Assembly (NCBI GenBank): GCA_947502145.1
Contig: CANMYO010000002.1
Location: forward strand, 310,001 to 374,000
DNA: 64,000 nucleotides
DNA from: an uncultured Paracoccaceae bacterium
GTDB taxonomy: Bacteria > Pseudomonadota > Alphaproteobacteria > Rhodobacterales > Rhodobacteraceae
Direction: 5' to 3'
Notes under the pieces: model-generated
The model's database searches: none
Told to the model about the DNA's origin: nothing
The model's input: the letters and a program-made list of their open reading frames with translations, nothing else
Translations under genes and position numbers: made by a program
In this document: positions 61,277 through 64,000 of the stretch, piece by piece
Numbering within the stretch: the stretch's first letter is position 1
Layout of the letters: each line of letters begins with the position of its first letter

Positions 61277-62473
61277 ATGACAGATGCCCCTTTTCCCACC
61301 GTCCGCCTGACCCCCAAAGCGGAAGCCCGCGCCATTCGCCACGGTTTTCCCTGGGTCTATGCCAATGAACTTGTCACCGACCGCCGCACCCGCAAGCTGG
61401 AGCCCGGCAGTCTGGCCCTGTTGGAAGACAGCAATCGCGTCGCAATGGGGATCGTTGCGGTTAATCCCAATTCAAAGATCATCTGCCGCATGCTGGACCG
61501 CGATCCAGAGGCAGTGATTGATCAAGCCTGGTTTGAGGCCGTTCTTTCGCGTGCCTTGAAGCATCGCGCGCGGCTATATGATGCGCCATTTTACAGACTG
61601 GTCCATGCCGAAGCCGACGGGCTGCCAGGCGTGGTCATCGACCGCTTTGGTGATTTGGCTGTTGTGCAGCCCAATGCGGCCTGGGCCGACAAGCTGATCT
61701 CGCCTTTGGTTGCAGCGCTGGCCAAGGTCACGGGCGTTACCTGTGTCGTGATGAACGGGACAGGGCGAGCGCGTTCGCTGGAGGGATTGGAAGAAGCCAC
61801 AACGGTTTTGCTGGGTGACGCGCCGACCGCGGCCTTGCCGGTGCCAATGAATGGCGCGACCTATATGGCCGATGTCATGGGCGGGCAGAAAACCGGGTTG
61901 TTCTACGATCAGCGTCCCAATCATGCCTTTGCCGCCATGCTTTGCAAGGATGCGCGTGTGCTGGATGTGTTTTCCCATGTCGGCGGATTTGGTCTGGCCG
62001 CCTTGGCACATGGTGCGCAATCGGTGTTGGCGGTCGATGGGTCGGCCCCCGCTTTGGCATTGGCCGAAGAGGGTGCAAGCGCGATGGGCGTGAATGCAAG
62101 ATTTGACACCCGCAAGGGCGACGCTTTTGACGTGCTGACCAAATTGGCCGAGGAAGGTGCCACCTTTGACGTGGTGATCTGTGACCCGCCCGCCTTTGCG
62201 CCGTCGCGTCAGGCGCTGGATGCGGGATTGCGGGCCTATGAACGTGTCGCACGGCTGGCCGCTGCCCTTGTCGCTGAAGGCGGATATCTTGGCGTCTGTT
62301 CCTGTTCACATGCTGCGGACCTCACCAAATTTCGCAATGCAAGCGCGCGCGGGATCGGGCGAGCAGGGCGGCGTGGCCAGATCATCTATTCAGGACAGGC
62401 CGGCCCGGACCATCCGTTGTTGCCGCATCTGGCCGAGAGTGGCTACCTCAAGGCGGTATTCTTCCGCCTATGA
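61277..62473 (+). CDS. Class I SAM-dependent rRNA methyltransferase, RlmI-like
   Basis: A 398-residue methyltransferase of the RlmI/RlmK-like family: an N-terminal PUA-like RNA-binding domain (about 1-75, RLTPKAEARAIRHGFPWVYANEL) and the SAM-binding domain, with LDVFSHVGGFGLAALAHGA, the acidic residue after it, and the VICDPPAFAPSRQ motif with D-P-P-A/S-F. RlmI methylates C1962 of 23S rRNA in E. coli; that the target is the same is inferred. Its stop overlaps the PIN gene start by 4 nt (ATGA). Confidence 0.93.
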   Translation: MTDAPFPTVRLTPKAEARAIRHGFPWVYANELVTDRRTRKLEPGSLALLEDSNRVAMGIVAVNPNSKIICRMLDRDPEAVIDQAWFEAVLSRALKHRARLYDAPFYRLVHAEADGLPGVVIDRFGDLAVVQPNAAWADKLISPLVAALAKVTGVTCVVMNGTGRARSLEGLEEATTVLLGDAPTAALPVPMNGATYMADVMGGQKTGLFYDQRPNHAFAAMLCKDARVLDVFSHVGGFGLAALAHGAQSVLAVDGSAPALALAEEGASAMGVNARFDTRKGDAFDVLTKLAEEGATFDVVICDPPAFAPSRQALDAGLRAYERVARLAAALVAEGGYLGVCSCSHAADLTKFRNASARGIGRAGRRGQIIYSGQAGPDHPLLPHLAESGYLKAVFFRL

Positions 62474-63009
62474 GGGTGATGATCGACGCCTGCGTCCTTT
62501 ATCCCACGGTGATGCGCGAGATGGTTATCGGCTGTGCGGCAGCGGATTTATTCGCGCCACGCTGGTCTGCGCGAATTTTGGAGGAATGGGCGCGGGCGGT
62601 GGTCAAACTTGGCCCTGCGCAAGAGGTCATCGCGCGTGGTGAGATCACAAGATTGCGTGCAGATTTCCCGGACGCGGAGGTCAATGTCCCGGAAAGCAAG
62701 CTGGCGCGTTTCTGGTTGCCGGATCCCGATGACGTTCATGTGCTGGCAGCGGCTGTTCATGGGTCGTGTGATGCAATCATGACGCTGAACAACAAGGATT
62801 TTCCGGGCAATGTTCTGGCCGAAGAAGGGCTGTTGCGTGTCAACCCTGATGCATTTTTGCTGGGCCTTCACGGCGAGGCGCCGGATGTGGTTGCCGGTGT
62901 CGCGGCAGGGGTGTTGGTAGAGGCCCGGAGGCTGTCGGGACAGGACTGGACCATGCGGGGACTGTTAAAAAAGGCGCGGTTGCCGCGTCTTGGCAAAGCG
63001 CTAGCCTAG
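62470..63009 (+). CDS. PIN domain protein (RSP_2648-type)
   Basis: A 179-residue PIN domain protein, the fold of VapC-like RNases. The acidic residues of the active site are visible: Asp6 (MIDACVLYP), the Glu in EEWARAV, Asp in DPDDVHVLAA, and the region NNKDFPGN near the C-terminal part. It lacks an adjacent antitoxin gene; instead it is translated in overlap with an rRNA methyltransferase gene. The C-terminal half (QDWTMRGLLKKARLPRLGK) extends beyond a normal VapC. It overlaps the M48 gene by 9 nt, tail to tail. Confidence 0.85.
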   Translation: MRVMIDACVLYPTVMREMVIGCAAADLFAPRWSARILEEWARAVVKLGPAQEVIARGEITRLRADFPDAEVNVPESKLARFWLPDPDDVHVLAAAVHGSCDAIMTLNNKDFPGNVLAEEGLLRVNPDAFLLGLHGEAPDVVAGVAAGVLVEARRLSGQDWTMRGLLKKARLPRLGKALA

Positions 63010-63684
63010 CCATTTTGCACGATTGGCCTCGATCGCCGCGATGCGCTGTTCGGACTTGGGGTGGCTTAATATCCAAGCCGGTGTCGCCGCCCCGCGTGCC
63101 CCTGTCAGCGTTTCAAGCTTCCTGAACAGCGAAATTTGCGGTGCGACACCGATCCCCGCCTTGACCAAAAGTGCCGATGCATAGGCGTCCGCCTCAAATT
63201 CGTCCTTACGCGACAGCCGCGCGGCCAGCAGCGTTGTCAGCAAATTTGCAATCCAAACACCAATACCGGGCAAAAATCGGTTGAAGACCATCGCCATGGC
63301 GGTGCGCAGCGCATTCTGGCCGGAAAAGTCGATCATCCGGCGGCGCGAGTGACCCAAGGCCACGTGGCCAAGTTCATGGGCGATCACGCTTGCCATTTCT
63401 TCGCTGCTGACCTTGCCGGCCTTGTAGCGTTCGAAAAAGCCGCGCGTTATGAAAATGCGCCCATCTGGCGCGGCGAGCCCATTCACCGGTTCGATTTCGT
63501 AGATGTGGACCTTGATTTTCGGGATGTCCAAGGCGTCGGCCATCTGCTGACACAATACCCGCAGAACCGGGTCGGCCAACTCTGTTGATTTACGGTCGAG
63601 TTCTTTTGCGAGCCGCCAGGACGACCAACGGAACATGACAACGCCGTAAAGAATAGCGAGCAGGATAGGACCAAACTTGAGCAT
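63001..63684 (-). CDS. M48 family zinc metalloprotease
   Basis: A 227-residue membrane-bound M48 protease. An N-terminal membrane segment (about 5-18) precedes the catalytic domain with the zinc motif IAHELGHVALGH (His103, Glu104, His107) and the downstream DEFEADAYA that carries the third ligand. It is related to the HtpX type but with only one clear N-terminal membrane segment. Its ATG overlaps the stop of the upstream gene by one nucleotide. The catalytic domain probably lies on the cytoplasmic or membrane side. Confidence 0.92.
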   Translation of the reverse strand: MLKFGPILLAILYGVVMFRWSSWRLAKELDRKSTELADPVLRVLCQQMADALDIPKIKVHIYEIEPVNGLAAPDGRIFITRGFFERYKAGKVSSEEMASVIAHELGHVALGHSRRRMIDFSGQNALRTAMAMVFNRFLPGIGVWIANLLTTLLAARLSRKDEFEADAYASALLVKAGIGVAPQISLFRKLETLTGARGAATPAWILSHPKSEQRIAAIEANRAKWLG

Positions 63685-64000
63685 CAGTCTAATATGGGGT
63701 GCGCATCGCAATTGGCCAGCCGCTTGCGGGCGATTGCGTGCAAACCTTCGTGAGCTGGTATCTCGAGCGCCCGGCGCAGCAAGTCGAGATCAGGAAACTT
63801 GGCCTTCCATGCGCCCAAATTTTCGGGGATTGTAATGCGGGGGCCATCAAAGGGTGTGTGCGTAACCTGATCAAACGCTGAGATCGCACCGCGGCGCAGC
63901 ACACGGGCGTAGGCACCGGGACGGGCACTGGCAAAGAAGAGCTGCACGGCATCCGCGCGTCCCGTGCGTGCAATGAAAGTAGAGCAAGGAATGCGCGGGG
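63684..64000 (-). CDS. Hypothetical protein, truncated at the window edge
   Basis: The reading frame remains open to the right-hand edge (64000), so this is the 3' part of a gene; the start is outside. About 105 residues are visible. The last section reads AYARVLRRGAISAFDQVTHT and then WKAKFPDLDLLRRALEIPAHEG; no family is recognised. An internal GTG at 63947 is not needed as a start. The stop codon overlaps the M48 start (TGATG), so they are probably one operon. Confidence 0.7.
   Translation of the reverse strand, partial: PRIPCSTFIARTGRADAVQLFFASARPGAYARVLRRGAISAFDQVTHTPFDGPRITIPENLGAWKAKFPDLDLLRRALEIPAHEGLHAIARKRLANCDAHPILD

Noticed and set aside
62470-63009. VapC toxin of a toxin-antitoxin system
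   Set aside because: No small antitoxin gene lies upstream; the gene is coupled to a methyltransferase gene, and the protein is longer than a typical VapC.

Overview
The window is a stretch of chromosome from an alphaproteobacterium, almost certainly of the Rhodobacteraceae (Roseobacter group). The evidence is an intact RcGTA-type gene transfer agent cluster followed by cysE, pyruvate dehydrogenase genes with a lipoyl domain on E1-beta, a TakP/DctP-type TRAP transporter, an Entner-Doudoroff edd/eda pair and several small proteins of the kind found in this family. Genus cannot be fixed from the sequence alone; a Loktanella/Yoonia-like organism is a guess. No tRNA, rRNA, insertion sequence or CRISPR array was seen.

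Region 1 (1-9270) is housekeeping: rpsF-rpsR-rplI on the minus strand with a structured leader, a membrane protein, a YceI protein, and the fatty-acid/cell-wall cluster fabD-fabG-acpP-(PilZ gene, opposite strand)-fabF-mltG. Region 2 (9374-23574) is a complete GTA cluster, g1 to g15 plus g3.5 and g10.1, colinear and without visible frameshift. It runs from terminases through portal, protease, capsid, head-tail, tail and host-recognition proteins, and ends in a coupled 97-residue protein and then cysE. Region 3 (24536-31135, minus strand) is central carbon metabolism: pdhA, pdhB, a small ORF, pdhC, an ftsB-like gene, class I fructose-bisphosphate aldolase and pgk. Region 4 (31265-38360) holds two overlapping cyclophilins (cytoplasmic and exported), a DUF3179 protein, selO with a GNAT gene, a nucleoside hydrolase, a Rieske oxygenase and a secreted EF-hand protein.

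Region 5 (38476-41102) is acetolactate synthase: ilvB behind an apparent leader-peptide attenuator, and ilvN with its own upstream element that is nearly identical to one upstream of fabD. Region 6 (41216-51507) is sensing and uptake: a GNAT protein, a GGDEF protein, a YghU-type glutathione transferase with a palindromic operator, a universal stress protein with an FNR-type box, and a NarXL-type two-component pair divergent from a TRAP transporter operon with unusually large membrane subunits. Region 7 (51602-57887) carries a protein with two nuclease-like domains, the Bpt aminoacyl transferase, an RDD protein, a DUF2852 protein with a paired palindromic control region, and glnE. Region 8 (57889-64000) has eda and edd with a LacI-family type operator, a lipoprotein, an RlmI-like methyltransferase coupled to a PIN-domain protein, an M48 protease and a truncated gene at the window edge.

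Most genes are ordinary. The points most worth a second look are the ilvB leader peptide and attenuator, the 41-nt element shared by fabD and ilvN, the dual-nuclease protein at 51602-52561, the paired inverted repeat at 54467-54541, and the operator-like palindromes upstream of pdhA, the glutathione transferase, the TRAP operon and edd.
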